Below, in pieces: positions 24,032-36,350 of a stretch of 64,000 nucleotides of DNA. The notes under the pieces were generated by a model. That model was given only the letters and a program-made list of their open reading frames with translations, had not been told where the DNA came from and did not search any database. Position 1 is the first letter of the stretch. Each line of letters begins with the position of its first letter. Both the position numbers and the translations under genes were made by a program. Origin of the DNA: Dioscorea cayenensis subsp. rotundata (Eukaryota; Streptophyta; Magnoliopsida; Dioscoreales; Dioscoreaceae); contig NC_052476.1 of assembly GCF_009730915.1 (NCBI RefSeq), forward strand, positions 18,829,257-18,893,256, read 5' to 3'.

Positions 24032-25687
24032 ACCAAACTCAGTTATCATTCACTTGATGATGCTCATAAATTAGTGTCCTTCATGATTAGAATCCCAAAG
24101 AGATGGTGACGAAAAGCAAGGTGTTTAAAGTTGCAATGAGTTATATATTTATGTCCATCATCAAGTGAATGAAAGTGAGTGTGAAAAGAAAAGCCTAAAG
24201 TTTAGGCACTAGAAAGAGAGAAAGGATAATTGAAAGAGTAAACCATTTGTTGCTTATTGCCAAACTCTTATTATCTTGTTGGCCAACACCATCATTTTGT
24301 TAGGAGAAAAATGATTTCATCCTTGGCTTGTTCCATTGTGACCACATATTTTTTTTTTTAATTTTCTTTTGTTCTTGTTGATTATGATGGATGAGAGTTA
24401 TTGCGACATTTTTCCGTTGCTGTTGTCGGAATTACTAACTCTTGCTTAGATGCAAGGACAATTTTTTTTTCCTTTCCATGTTTTATATATGCAATTAGGG
24501 TTTTATGATTTGTTAGAAGGTGAAGAATGATTTAGATTTCTTCTTTTCTTTGTTAGAAAACACTAAGAAAAGTGAAACCAAACATCAAACAACGTTGGAA
24601 AATTTGATGGTGATATTTTGCAAAAGTAGGAAATTATTTAGGGTTTGGCCAAGCATGATAAAAGCTAATGATAAAGAGATGGAAATTAGGGTTTTGGGTT
24701 TAAAGGTTGAAGTTGATGCACAAAATCCATAAAAGCAGTGGAAAGATGAGTGTTATTGATGACGATGTTTTGCAAAGATATATAGAAGCTTAATTAGGGT
24801 TTCGGTCGCAGACAGAATAGGAGTTACTGAGAAAAATTGTTAGGGCTTTAATTTTGTTCAATCATGCCAATCCAATAATAGAGAGATTGTCTTTCACGTC
24901 ATGTTGTTTTTCTTTCTTTAATTTCTTGCTTTCTTTCTTGCTTTTGCTTTTTATATTTATCTGAATGAAAATTTTTTTTTTGTTATTTCAAACAGAAATT
25001 TGCAGAAATGAATTAATGGAAAGATTTTCACTTGCAATCTGCAAATTAATAATCAATAAAACTTGAACCAACCAATCTTTCATTGCATGCAAAAGATATT
25101 AACTAAGTCTGCAGTTAATTTACTGCAGAAAAAAAAAACAAAAGAACAAATTCAGTTTTTCATTGCATTCAGAGAAATTAATCTCTCATGAAGTTTACAG
25201 CAGAAATGATCAGAAAAACAAACTTGTTATAAAAAAAAAAAATTCAAACAATGAACAGATCAATATTCCTCCAATTCAATCCTGCAAAAAACAACTTGCA
25301 TGCAATTAATTACTGCAGGGGAAAAAAAAAAGAATTAAAAAGCAGAGATGTGTTCAAATAAATCAATATTTGTGTGAATTTCTGTGTAGATGTTGATCAT
25401 CAGCAGACAAGCACACATGGTTGCAAAATAATGCCATGGTCCACAAACTATGTACAACAACAAATTAAACTGAAGAAAAACAATGAAACAAGATCCAAGA
25501 TCATATGTAGATCAAACAAAAGAAAAGAAGATAAACAGAAATGAAGAAATAAGAATATAACAAGATCGAACTGAAAGACGATGAAATAAATTAATATTAT
25601 GTTTTTAGTGCATGCATGTATGCATGCATGATTAGATCACCTGCCTCTTCTTGTCTTTGCACATTTCATCGATGATTTCAATCTTTT

Positions 25688-25827
25688 GTTTGTCAGTGGT
25701 TGAAGCTGCAAGATGATCTGATCATGTTTATGATCATCTCTTTCTGTTTCTCTCCTTGTATCTCACTCATTGATGCATGTAAATACTAAACCAGATCATG
25801 CTGGCAGCTTCAACCTCTAAGACAAAC
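25688..25827 (-). ncRNA. MIR167: MIR167 precursor hairpin
   Basis: On the minus strand the mature 21-mer occupies 25812-25792. It begins TGAAGCTGCCAGC and ends ATGATCTG, identical to the conserved plant miR167 sequence. The opposite arm (about 25700-25720) pairs with it along TGAAGCTGC and ATGATCTG, leaving a small internal loop. The stem extends outwards through GGTT/AACC and GTTTGTC/GACAAAC. The hairpin is about 140 nt with the mature strand on the 5' arm, as in known MIR167 genes. miR167 guides cleavage of ARF6/ARF8-type auxin response factor mRNAs, affecting flower, root and seed development. A TATA box and GA-rich sequence lie upstream at 26057-26177, supporting an independent minus-strand transcript. 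Confidence 0.93.
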
Positions 25828-26056
25828 AAAGAAAAAAAAAAGAAAGAAAGAAGAAGAGAGAATGAATTGGCACCAATGTATGAAAAATCTTTATATATAT
25901 ATATATATATATAAAAAAGATTGATCTATTTTGGTGTAGCACGAGGCATGCATGCAGGGTGGTAAAAAGTAATTAATTTGAGATATGATCCACCACTGTT
26001 GCTTCTCTCGTGAACCACTCCTCTTTATCTAATTAATGCACCTCTTGCTCTTTCAG

Positions 26057-26068
26057 TTATATATATAG
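26057..26068 (-). promoter_or_regulatory. Likely TATA box of the MIR167 transcript
   Basis: On the minus strand it reads CTATATATATAAC, about 245 bp upstream of the mature miRNA. That predicts a start near 26030. Confidence 0.45.
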
Positions 26069-26153
26069 TGAAGTAATAATAATAAAAGATAAGGTTTTTC
26101 AAATGGCACTATGTATGGTCTGAGGAGTAAGAGTGAAGGAAAGAAGATAACCA

Positions 26154-26177
26154 CTCTCTCTCTCTCTCTCTCTCTCC
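26154..26177. repeat. (CT)n / (GA)n microsatellite
   Basis: About 12 CT units, read as GA on the MIR167 strand, about 90 bp upstream of its TATA box. GA repeats in plant promoters can bind BPC/GAGA-type factors. Confidence 0.85.
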
Positions 26178-26859
26178 ACTTTCATTTTTGACCAAACGAA
26201 TAAAAGACTACTTTACAAATAGGGACCAACAAAGAGATGTGTGGATTGTGCAGGGAGAAAACTCATACTATTGTTTGTTTTTTTCTTTATCATTAATTTA
26301 GTTAAACAATTTCTTAAATAGTCGACAATACTTTAGTATATTGGCATTGGGTTCTTTACATGCAGCTGAAGACCAGTGGTTAAATTTTCTACTGCATTAG
26401 ATAAAGGAGCATGGTATATTTACAAAACTCATTCACATTAATAATTTGAATCATTTGATCTCTGATCATGAGTAAGTGTTTCTATAAAAAAAAACATCTT
26501 TTGGATAAGTTTCATAACATGGGTTTTTCTTAATAGAAGAGACATTCGATGACATGTGACTTGTCTGCATTTGTCAAATTTTCTTTTAAAATATTAAAAT
26601 AATAATAAGTGATTGAGGATAAGAGAATTTTGGGAATGCGAAAATAATAGCCATAAGTTCTCTTAATTTATATTTAATTAATATATTTATAATGTATTTA
26701 TGAAAATTAGCATATATTAAACATTAGAAATTGATCATGTTTCATACCATTGAAATAAAATCTTTTAATAAAAATAAATAAATATATAATGACAATGAAT
26801 AACTTGCTTGGGACAACAAAATTCTCCATCCACAGAAAATATCACCCTTTCAATTTTCT
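26178..26859. other. Intergenic AT-rich spacer
   Basis: No gene seen. A short segment near 26370-26425 resembles the SINE-like stretch near 17800 (shared GCATGGTATATTTA). Confidence 0.45.
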
Positions 26860-27160
26860 GGTAGGGACAACAAAATCCTCATTTTCAAGAACCTTGCTTT
26901 AAGAAGATGCAACAAGTTATCTAAGGTTGTACCTATGTCATTTGTCATGCGGACCTGGAATCTGTAGACTACCTCTTCATCCACTGCTCTTTTGCTAAAT
27001 CAATTTGGTTCCCATTTTAACCGGACTCTCAATTCACGGTGTCTTCCACATTCTCTGAGGGATCTCTGGGGCGTCTGGAGCAAAATTATCAATCACTCGC
27101 ATAAGGTCTTTTGGGGCCTATTATCTAAAGCTCTCATTTGGAATATTTGACTATCTAGAA
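26860..27160 (+). mobile_element. Degenerate LINE fragment (zinc-binding reverse transcriptase tail)
   Basis: One frame at about 26936-27020 reads CHADLESVDYLFIHCSFAKS followed by IWFPF and a stop. This is the zf-RVT signature (Cys/His, then H-C before an IW motif) found at the end of plant L1-type LINE polymerases. Frame changes and stops before and after show decay. It is a 3' piece; no endonuclease or reverse transcriptase core is present. Confidence 0.68.
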
Positions 27161-28668
27161 GTGACTATATGTTTCATTTTAAATTACCTAACTTGCATTC
27201 AATTAAATTGAATATAAATCTAATTTTTCTCTGTTGGGTTTCAATAGTTCCTAGATAACAAGAGATAGAAGTTGGACTCTTCTATGAATGCAGTTAGACG
27301 GAGCATTCAGTTCCCATGTTTCCCCAATAGAGGAGTGTGATCCTAACACTCAGGCACCTACCCCATCCGTCGGCTAGACCTCATAAGCACTCTGTTTGTC
27401 ATAACCTTCTGGGTGGAGACATTTTAAACTCAGGGGATGTTATCTCTTTTAGTAATGTCTTGTTGATTCCTCTTTCCACTTCTAATGGACTCTCTGTGAT
27501 GTTGTGCTTGCAATTTGCATTTTTTTTTTTACTTTTTAAAATAAAGTTAGTGGTTTATCCAATAGAATCAGCTGTAATAAATACTCAATGTCATGATATT
27601 AATAGGAAATATAACCTTATTAATAAGGTAGTATTTGACATTGAAATTATTATATTTTGTTTCAAAATATAACTTAGATTCTAGCATACTATTTTTATTC
27701 TATTGATTTGATCTATTTATGTAAACAGTAAATTAATATTATATTATTTTATTTAAATTCTATATGAGAGAGAGGGATGGCCCTTTGACATACTTTGTGT
27801 TTACTTAAATTAATCATGTTATAAAAAAAATCATGGTAAGATTAATCACTTAACAAACTTTATTTATTTATAGTGAGACCCACAAGAAAACAAAGTTATG
27901 AATATGGATGGCCCTCCAGTTATAAGAGTATATATTAATTAAGAATATATATTAATTAGTGGGAGACCTAATGACATTATTGTATATAGTTCTCTCTCTC
28001 ACCCACTTACTATCTAACAAACAACTAACATGATCTATTTAATTATATATATACATATATATAATAAGTGTTTACCATCATTCTCTTGATAATTAGTTAG
28101 TGTGAAGCAAGGAAGAAGCACCAATGCAAGTAGTAGATAGTGTCATGGGATTGCCAAACAATGACATCATTATGACAAGATTAATATTTTTAAAGACATT
28201 CCAATTATTTCTTATTTTAATTCTCAAATTTTTAACTATTTCAAGGTATTCCAATTTTTTTATAAATTTAGTTGATTAATTAATCATAATTAATATTGTC
28301 TTTTATTTAGCCACACCAGTTTATATATATAACAAGGTAGCTAGAAATGGTAGCAATTTTTATTTTTTTTATTCTTTTGGAAATTTTATTTGATTATATA
28401 TTTTTCTTAAAGGAAACCAATTATTAGTTAATTAATTTTAAAAGAAGAATGGTTGTTGAATATGAGTGGAAGTGGGAGAGTTGGGAGTTGGTCATGAGAA
28501 TCTTAAAATTAATAATGGTTATATATAAATAAACAAACAAATAAATAGATCTCAAATGATGATGGGAAACTTCTTAAAAAAGTACATGGGCACAACGCTA
28601 ATCCATCATCATTTAGATGAAATTTTTTATTAAAAATAGAAAAATATATCTCTTTCCTCTAAGCTTAC

Positions 28669-28726
<58 letters not shown>

Positions 28727-29139
28727 CCATGTTAGTTGCCACATCAACAAAAATATCTTTTTTAAAAATCAAAATAAAATTTTAATTTAAATAAATAGCT
28801 CAAAAATCAAAGAATAAGTTAAAAATAGAAAAAGCTATATAAAACTACTAGTATAGTATTATTTCATTAGAATGGTGAATGAGCATGAAAACCCCATTAC
28901 TTATCTTGTCATGTCATTTTTGTCATGAAAAACTACAAATTGACCTTCTTAATTAAACTTGTTTTCAAACTTTTAAAAAAATAAAAAGCTTTCATTTTAT
29001 AGCTCGTGATATGTAACACCATACAAACATTAATTATTAATAAAAATACAAATAGAGTTCATAATTATTTAAGAGGACAGTACAAGGAAAAAGTAACAAC
29101 ATAAAATATTGATTATTATTGAGAATTAAGTATTATTCT
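27161..29139. other. Intergenic AT-rich region
   Basis: No gene recognised. The 111-codon ORF at 27337-27672 directly follows the LINE tail and probably derives from decayed repeat DNA. Confidence 0.5.
28671..28721. repeat. (TA)25 microsatellite
   Basis: Uninterrupted TA run of about 50 bp. Confidence 0.95.
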
Positions 29140-30285
29140 TCAAAAGCAGCAATCCAACACACAGCAACAGCATAAAGCAGCAAGGCTACATAATAATAAT
29201 AATAAGACAAGGTGTTGAAATATAAACTAAAATACATTTATAATTTATGTAAATAAATGTGTAATCAGTTGCATATATGAGTGCAATTTGATTGCTATAT
29301 AAAAAAATTGCTTATAAGGTTCTAAAAGTTGAAAAGATTTTTTTTTTTACAAAAAATGAAAATTCATGAAAAGATCTTATACTAAAAACTACAATAATTT
29401 GGGACATTAATAAAAATATAAATGTCTTAATTTATTTACTAATTTTTAGCGTTTTAAAATTTTTTTTAAATAAAACATTAAAATATCCAACCCATACAAA
29501 ACCAATAAATAGTTTTTTAAGAAAAAAACTACAAATCATTTTTTTTTAAAAATTACTAAACAAAATTATCTCACCATCCTTTCCAGAAATTATCACCACG
29601 GTTCTTAGTTTCAATTGGCATTGTCTGTTGATTGGTTGCAATTGCTACTCTATCATTCATAGGATAACCTGGTGGAGGAGGAGGAGTTGTATAACCATCT
29701 AGTGCAAGTGAAGTAAGGTAAACTATAAACACAAATAAATATTATTAGCTCAAGTATGTAGATTGTAGTAATTTTAAGGATACATTATTTTTTCACAATT
29801 TTTTTATAAAAAAAATGTAATTATTTGTAACCTAAAAATGTACTAATTGGTCCCTCTACTTTTCTCTCTCTTCTATTTTGGTCCCTCTACTCAGAAATGG
29901 TCCCGACTAGTTCTTCTACTTTTGAAAATATGCCCACTTAGTTAGAAATGCTCCAAACTAGTCCTTCTACTTTTAAAAATGACCAAATTAGAGGAACTAA
30001 GTGGGTACATTTTTAAAAGTAGAGGGACTAGTTGGGAGCATTTCTAATTAAATGGACACATTTTCAAAAGTAGAGAGACTAATCTGGAATATTTTTGAGT
30101 AGAGGAACCAAAAGAGAAGGGAGAGAAAAATATAGGGACTATTTTGGTAATTATACCAATTAGATAAGGGAAAAAAAAATTAGATTCTCCACTAAATTTT
30201 GCAGTCATTAATATTAGCCAAAAAATATAAGGAAAATAATAATAATACCTTGAGGAGGAGCATGGTTGTCATTGAACTCACTCAT
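29140..30285 (-). CDS. Small CYSTM (cysteine-rich transmembrane module) protein
   Basis: Minus-strand exons 30285-30249, 29698-29575 and 29185-29140 join in frame (phases 1 and 2) into 68 residues. The N-terminus MSEFNDNHAPPQ leads into a Pro/Gly/Tyr-rich stretch (GYTTPPPPPGYP), a Thr/Gln-rich linker, then RGDNFWKGC followed by LAALCCCCVLDCCF. This is the CYSTM layout: a disordered Pro-rich head and a C-terminal Cys-rich membrane module. Family members are small membrane-associated proteins often induced by stress. The Cys codon at the second junction is split (TG|C), so the exon ending GGATG appears truncated unless spliced. Donors are CAAG|GTATTA and GGATG|GTGAGA; acceptors are ACTAG and TGTAG. 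Intron 1 carries a fold-back MITE. No exon exceeds 124 nt. Confidence 0.86.
29841..30160. mobile_element. Fold-back MITE inside intron 1 of the CYSTM gene
   Basis: Two arms of about 150 bp are imperfect inverted repeats. The left arm (AATTGGTCCCTCTACTTTTC...) recurs reverse-complemented on the right (...AGTAGAGGGACTAGTTGGGA). There is no ORF and the arms nearly meet. The family and target duplication could not be fixed. Confidence 0.6.
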
Positions 30286-33088
30286 GGTGATATGCTATTC
30301 TTCAAAGTGATGAAGTGTTTGAGAATAGAGAGCTTCAGAATTGCCACCATTTTAACCAAGAAAACTATAAATGATTAATTGTTTTTTTTTTTCTCATTGG
30401 GAATTTCAATAATGAATTAAAAGTGTTGCATCTTAGTGGAAGAATTCAATCCATTCTTTTAAAGAAGACATTGGAGTTATCAGCAAATTTTAACAACTCC
30501 ATTTGTAACAATAGCATGGTCCAATTGACCTTTTCCTGTATTTTATTTATTTTTATTACAATAATATTATTTATTCATACATTTTTTTAATATATATTAT
30601 GATTCATATATTTGTATGTGATTGTATGACAGCATTATTAATTAGATTTGAAGGGGGAGTTCAATATATATGAATATTTAATAGAATTAGAATTAAAATC
30701 TAAATTAGATATGTTTTTTTGAATAATAGGCATACAAAGTCGCTCTTTTTTTATGAATAAAAAGAATATTAAACAAGATCTTGAAACCCGGGATGTCATA
30801 ATATATGTACAGTATAAGAATAATATAAGAATCCCGGGTGAGCGATTGTATGAACAAAGACAGTGAGACAGTGATTGTTGAGGGAGAGATTTGAACCCAT
30901 GACCTCCCTTTACACTTTGATGTCATAACGTAAATTAACAAAAACATCAACTAAGAATGTTTATAGATAGTAGAAAGATAATAGAGAAGAGAGACACATA
31001 TTTTAAAAAAAACATTGGTAGTAATATGACCAATGATGAAAAACAGAATTGTATTGTTTATAGCATATGTAAAGTTATTTGCGGATGTCCCTAGTAGACT
31101 GACCTATATATATACACACACACATTTGATGCTGTTTTGTAAATGGAATAAACTTTTAGATGTGAACAAGGAAAATTTGGAGTTTTTAAACAAATAGCAA
31201 ACATTTATACAAATGCTTTTATGGATTTGTTTAAATAAATATTTGGGGGAGTTTTACATAAATACCGATGCAAAACCCCTAAAATTACATATATATATAT
31301 ATATATATATATACTCTTGTTGAATTTTCATTTCATATGTATCTCGAAAAAGTTCGATAAAACCTTTTATAAAGTTGGGTTCATTTTTAAATTATAATTT
31401 TTACATTTAGCAAGGTTATATACTAAAAAATTTGTAATTTTTAATTTTTTCTGTTTTGTTATTGGTAACATATTGAAAAATAATGAATCAAGGTATAGCC
31501 TAGTGGTCTTCTACTTTGCTTGTGTTTGAGAGATCTCAAGTTTGAAACCTTTCAAGCACAATGCAAATAAATTAAAAAGTGCTTGTCACCAATTTGTTAA
31601 AAAAACAATAGCTAAAAGTGATTAATTACTATTTAATTCCTATTACTCAAGTGGAAATTTAAACTTTAAGTACTTATCTATTCTTGTTGGGTTCACCCAA
31701 TCTGATGGGCTTCAATAAGTAGGCTTTATGCCTAAGAATAGCCCAAAAAACAAATTAAAAAAAGTTACTTTGCATTTATTTTAGCACTCAATATTCAATA
31801 ATGGGATTGAAATTATTTGGGGCAGCGTTTAAAGGTACACATGGTGACACTCAAGTTTATAGGCAAAGTTATATTCATGTAAGCGGTTGTATGAACCATT
31901 ATGCCTACAAACTACACAATTATGCTTGCAAATAGTAACAAGTATAAATTTTTTTTTAAGCATTGTGTGGTTATTTTCAACAATTTTGATTGTAAAATTA
32001 TGGGTAATCAATTTTTTTATTTGTATTTGGTCATTAATTATTCGGTATCACTGAACTTATGAATATTAGTACAATGAAAAATAAAATACATAGTATTTTG
32101 ATCTGAAATGTTTAATCAATTTCAATACAATATCTGAACAAATCTCAACCGTTAAATACATTTTACTACACCTACAAAAATTCAAAAATTCAAAAATTAA
32201 AACTAATAAGTTCTACTAAATTCTAATTAGTACTCACTGTAGCAACCTAATTGTTGCTGTGATCAACTATGAACATTCATAATCCTAATTAGTACTCACC
32301 GTAGCGACTTAATTGTTACTGTGTTGAGCTGCGGATCTTGTACATATATATATATATATATATATATCTTTAAAAGTTTGTTTCTTTTATATTTTCGTCT
32401 TTTTTGTGGGAGCATATGATTGGTTAATTAGAGTTAGTGGAGTTAGGTTCCATCTTTTTGGTGCTCAATGATAAAGATTATATATATAGTTTCATTAATT
32501 TATAATTTTCAATATTTATGGGTCAAAGTCAGAACCTATTATAGACAATTCACTTCTTATTTATTTCTATTAATTTATCAAATAATTTGAAGTTTAAAAT
32601 TTTGTTTGCCTTCCCAAATCACATATTAATTGCACTGATTAGTCAAATATTCTACCTATGTTGATAAATTTTTATGGAGAAACATTTAATTGCACCGATT
32701 TTTTGTTTTTATGTATAATATTTTAAAATCACACATATATACATGTCAAATTTCTAAAAAAAATTATGATTTTTATACACATATCATGATCTAATAAATA
32801 TAAAATAAAATAATACACCTTTAATACCTACTTTTATGGCTCATATTTTTAGCATTTTACATGTTATCTTATATATTTTGATTATTTTAAAATAATATAT
32901 TTTATTTTATGAGGGTATATTTTAAAATTTTTATAGTATATATATATAAACCCTTGGTTTTTTTATAAATATTTTTTAAAAGAAATTTAAAAATAAGCAA
33001 AACTGTGACTTGTGAGTTGTGACAGTTGGTTTGAAAATATTAATAAAAAGTTTAATATCCTGAAATTATAATTTACATTGGTGGTAAA
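30286..33088. other. Intergenic region, AT-rich, with small repeats
   Basis: Holds TA runs (about 31289-31312 and 32344-32367) and a 62-bp imperfect duplication around 32225-32335 (AATTAGTACTCAC repeated). A segment at about 30780-30910 has a GGGTTCAAATCTC box on the minus strand, as in tRNA-derived repeats. No protein gene recognised. Confidence 0.5.
31493..31600 (+). mobile_element. tRNA-derived SINE-like sequence
   Basis: TATAGCCTAGTGG resembles the polymerase III A box. AAGTTTGAAACCT, about 45 nt further on, resembles the B box. It is followed by an A-rich stretch. It lacks cloverleaf pairing, so it is not a tRNA gene. Confidence 0.42.
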
Positions 33089-33243
33089 ATACCCTATTTA
33101 ATCCCTCCAATATAATCAATTTATTATTTTAGTCCCTCTAATATCTAAGAAAAACTTATATTTTATAACCTCGGGACAAATTATATTAGATGAACCAAAA
33201 GAATAGATACTATATTAGAGGGACTAAATAGAATATTCTACCT
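33089..33243. mobile_element. Short fold-back MITE
   Basis: CTATTTAATCCCTCCAATAT and AGTCCCTCTAATAT on the left mirror ATATTAGAGGGACTAAATAG on the right. The stem is imperfect with no ORF. It resembles in style, but not clearly in sequence, the element inside the CYSTM intron. Confidence 0.5.
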
Positions 33244-34560
33244 AGAGACAAAAAAAAAATTTATAATTGAACCTAGATTGTAAATATCCGTAAACTCGAC
33301 CTTTTTACATGCAAATTTAATTTACATGGAAATTTAAGTTGCGGAATGAAAATAAAAATGAAAATTCTAGGGGGCTAGATGAAAATATCAAAGTAAGGGC
33401 TGCTTTAATAAAAAAGAAAAATCAAAGGAGTTGCATATAAAATATCAAGAATTCATTAATTATTTGCAAATAACAACGATTAAGGGGTTCATTAATAAAA
33501 TTAAAAAGATATATTATAGTGGAAATTTTACATTTCTAACCATACAACTTTTTCACTTGATTAATGCTAATTATTAAAAAAGCTAAAGATCTATTTGATA
33601 CCCAAGATTTTAAGGGATAACACATGATAATTTTTTTTATTATGTGTTTTATTTACAAATATAGTAGGAGTATAGCACATACCATCAAATCGATATAAAC
33701 GCAAATTTCCTAATTATTTTTGTACCGTCAAAATCATAGTACAAAGTTTTTTTATTATCAAAATACAGGATAATTTAATCACAGAATTGTCTCTATTTAA
33801 AATAAAAAATTACACTACTATATTACAAAGATGATAGCATGATTTATTTATTATTTTTTTTTTCTTCATTTTTTCATTTTATTTATCTATTTATTTATTT
33901 TTATCTATTTGGTTTTTAGATTTTAATGAAAGTTTGTTTGTTATGGATTGATTGTTTTTATAATTATGTTGTATTTGGATCTAAACCGACTTTAGTTGAT
34001 TTTCTAACTTGTTGCTATGTTGTTGGCCTTGTGGAATTTGATTAGATTTTCATAAAAATATTGTTGTAATTTTTTAATTATAAAACAAATATAGAATAGT
34101 AAAAATGTATTATTGTAACTTTAATATTTGTGTTCTGTATTTATGCAAATCAAACACTGAATAACAAAAATAATTGGTCAACCGTATTAACTCCTCCTTA
34201 TTTAGTTAAAATTCTACCCCATGATATTAAAAAACATGATTTGTTTTAGTGAAAATTTTGGGAGGGATGAATCAAAAGAGAAAAATATATTTATATACTA
34301 TATGAGCCGGTTTTCAAATAAAATACTGATTTTATTCTTACTAAATAATGAAAAATTAAGACTATTAATAATTTTTTTTAAGCTAAAGAAACTATATAGT
34401 TTAAAAACCAAAAAAAATTTCTCTATCCTTCTTTAGGAAGATTGAGAAACCACAGGGTTTGTTTTGAAAATATTCCTAAAACAAAACTTCAAGGACTTTT
34501 CCATAAATAGTATATTTATTCACAATATCATTTAAACAAAGGGGGGTAAACGCAAAAGAG
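33244..34560. other. Intergenic AT-rich spacer
   Basis: No gene or element with clear borders. The ORF at 34221-34436 is low-complexity Lys/Leu/Ile sequence. Confidence 0.5.
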
Positions 34561-34604
34561 ATAGCCTCGCTGGCACTAATATGCCATGCACTCTGAGAGC
34601 TTGC

Positions 34605-34631
34605 CACGTGTCCCCATCTCGCGGGGCCCAC
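34605..34631 (+). promoter_or_regulatory. G-box/ABRE and GGGCCCAC (site II) motifs of the TIGR01589 gene
   Basis: CCACGTGTC (core 34605-34610) and GGGCCCAC (34624-34631) lie just ahead of a CT-rich start region (about 34635-34690). The first matches ABA/light bZIP or bHLH sites and the second TCP-factor sites. Base composition changes sharply here from AT-rich to GC-rich. Confidence 0.5.
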
Positions 34632-34796
34632 TACCCTTCTTCCTCTTCTCTCTTTTTTTCTCTTTGCTTTTGGCGACGTGCTCTTCTCCCTTCATTTGCG
34701 TGCCCTAGCGATCAATCGCGATCGCACTGTTGATCGATTCCCAGAGCTTCGAGATCGGGAGGAAGCGCCATCGAATTTTCTCCGACTTTCACACAG

Positions 34797-36330
34797 GTAG
34801 CCCTTCGATTTCTCTTCTTGTTGATACCCTGATCTCCCTCTGAGCTTCGGTTTTCTTTTTTCCATTTGATTTTGATCTTGATCTTGATCTCTTCTTGTTC
34901 CTTGTTTTTGGATAGTGTTTCTGAATTAGGGTTTTAAAGGCGTCGAGGTTTGCTGGAATCCACCCTTCATGTGATTGGTAGCGGTGATCCACTGATCCTA
35001 TTAGGGTAGAAGTTTCTAATTTATTCGCTAAAATTTGAATTTTTTTTGTTCTTGTTTGTTTATGGATTTGAGAGGATTTTTATATGTTTTTTGATATTGG
35101 GTTTGGGGTTGAACCCTAATCTTTTTGAAATGATTGGGATAAAAATGTGTTCGTAATTTATTGGTCAAGGTTTGAATTGTGGTGTTTGATGATCTGTCCA
35201 TTTTGGAGAATGTCATTTTTTTTTTTTTCTGTTTTAATTTGGGATTGGGGTTGAACCCTAATATCAATCTGTGTGAATGATTGGGATGGAAATTTATTCT
35301 AAAGTTTGAATTCTGTTGCTTCTGATGATTTGTGGATTTTAGAGGCTGTGATGCGTTTTTGAAACTGGGATTGTGGTTGAACCCTGATATTTGTAAAATG
35401 GTTGTGATAGAGATTTGTTTGTAATTTATTGGCTAAAGTTTGAGTTCTTGTGTTTTTAGTGGTGTTGAGCCCTAATAATTGTGAAATGGTTGTGATAAAA
35501 ATTTGTTCATAATTTATTGGCTAAAGTTTGAATTCTATTCTTGATAGTTTATGGGTTGTAGAGAATTTTATGTGGTTTCCTGAAATTGGGATTGGGTTGG
35601 ACCCTAATCTTGGCTAAATGGTCGCGGTGGTAATTTATTAATTTTAGAGCATGTTTTGTGTTCTTTTTAAGAAATTGGGATTGGGGTTGAACCCTAAAAT
35701 GTGCGAAATGGTTGTGATAGGGATGTTTTGTAATTTATTGACTAAAGTTTGAGTTCTGTTGTTTTGATAATTTGATTTCCAAAAATGTTGTGTTTCTTGG
35801 AATTGGGGTTGGTGTTGAATCCTAATATTTGTAAAATGGTTGTGATAAAAATGTGTTCATAAGTTATTTGATACAATGTGAATTCTATTATTGTTCTTGA
35901 TAGTTTGTGGATTTTAGAGAATGTGATGTGTTTTTAGAGAATGTTTTATGTGTTCTTTTGGAAATTGGGATTAGGGTTAAAACCTAATATTTGTGAAATG
36001 CTTTGTGATAAAAATGTGTTTGGCATTTATTGGCTAAATTTTTGAATTTGTTGTTTTTGATAATATGTGGATTTTAGTGAATGTGATGTGTTTTCTGAAA
36101 TTGGGATTGGGGTTGAACCTTTATCTTTGTGAAATGGTTGTCAAAATAATTAGAATTTTCTCCCATTGTGGCATTAAGGGGAGAAACTGAGGAACCAGCT
36201 TTGCCGAATTGTATATTTTTGGGATTTCTTTAATTCTTTATTTACCTTTTGAAGTAGTGGGATCCTTTCTCTGTGATGCTGAGGAATATTGTGTTTCCTG
36301 AGTTTTTGACAATGATAATTTCCCTTGCAG
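34797..36330 (+). other. Leader (5' UTR) intron of the TIGR01589 gene
   Basis: The donor CACACAG|GTAGCC follows a GC-rich leader exon. The acceptor CCCTTGCAG|TGCTTA precedes the ATG by 20 bp. The interior consists largely of degenerate tandem repeats. Confidence 0.7.
35000..36140. repeat. Degenerate tandem array in the leader intron (about 9 units of 90-165 bp)
   Basis: Each unit holds TTGGGATTGGGGTTGAACCC, then TAATATTTGTGAAATGGTTG, TGATAAAAATTTGTTC, ATTTATTGGCTAAAGTTTGA and often TTTGTGGATTTTAGAGAATG. Cores recur near 35109, 35248, 35372, 35463, 35593, 35680, 35810, 35973 and 36108. Units differ by substitutions and indels, so the array is old. Confidence 0.8.
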
Positions 36331-36350
36331 TGCTTAACACATAGCAAAAG

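Larger units (their letters stand above)
23301..25687. other. Intergenic region with retroelement debris and simple repeats
   Basis: Contains a CTT/CTC tract (about 23627-23685), an LTR-and-primer-site remnant, a perfect palindrome (both listed separately) and repeated CTGCAG-A-tract motifs near 25105-25330. The 70-codon ORF at 24520-24732 has no recognisable features. Confidence 0.5.
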
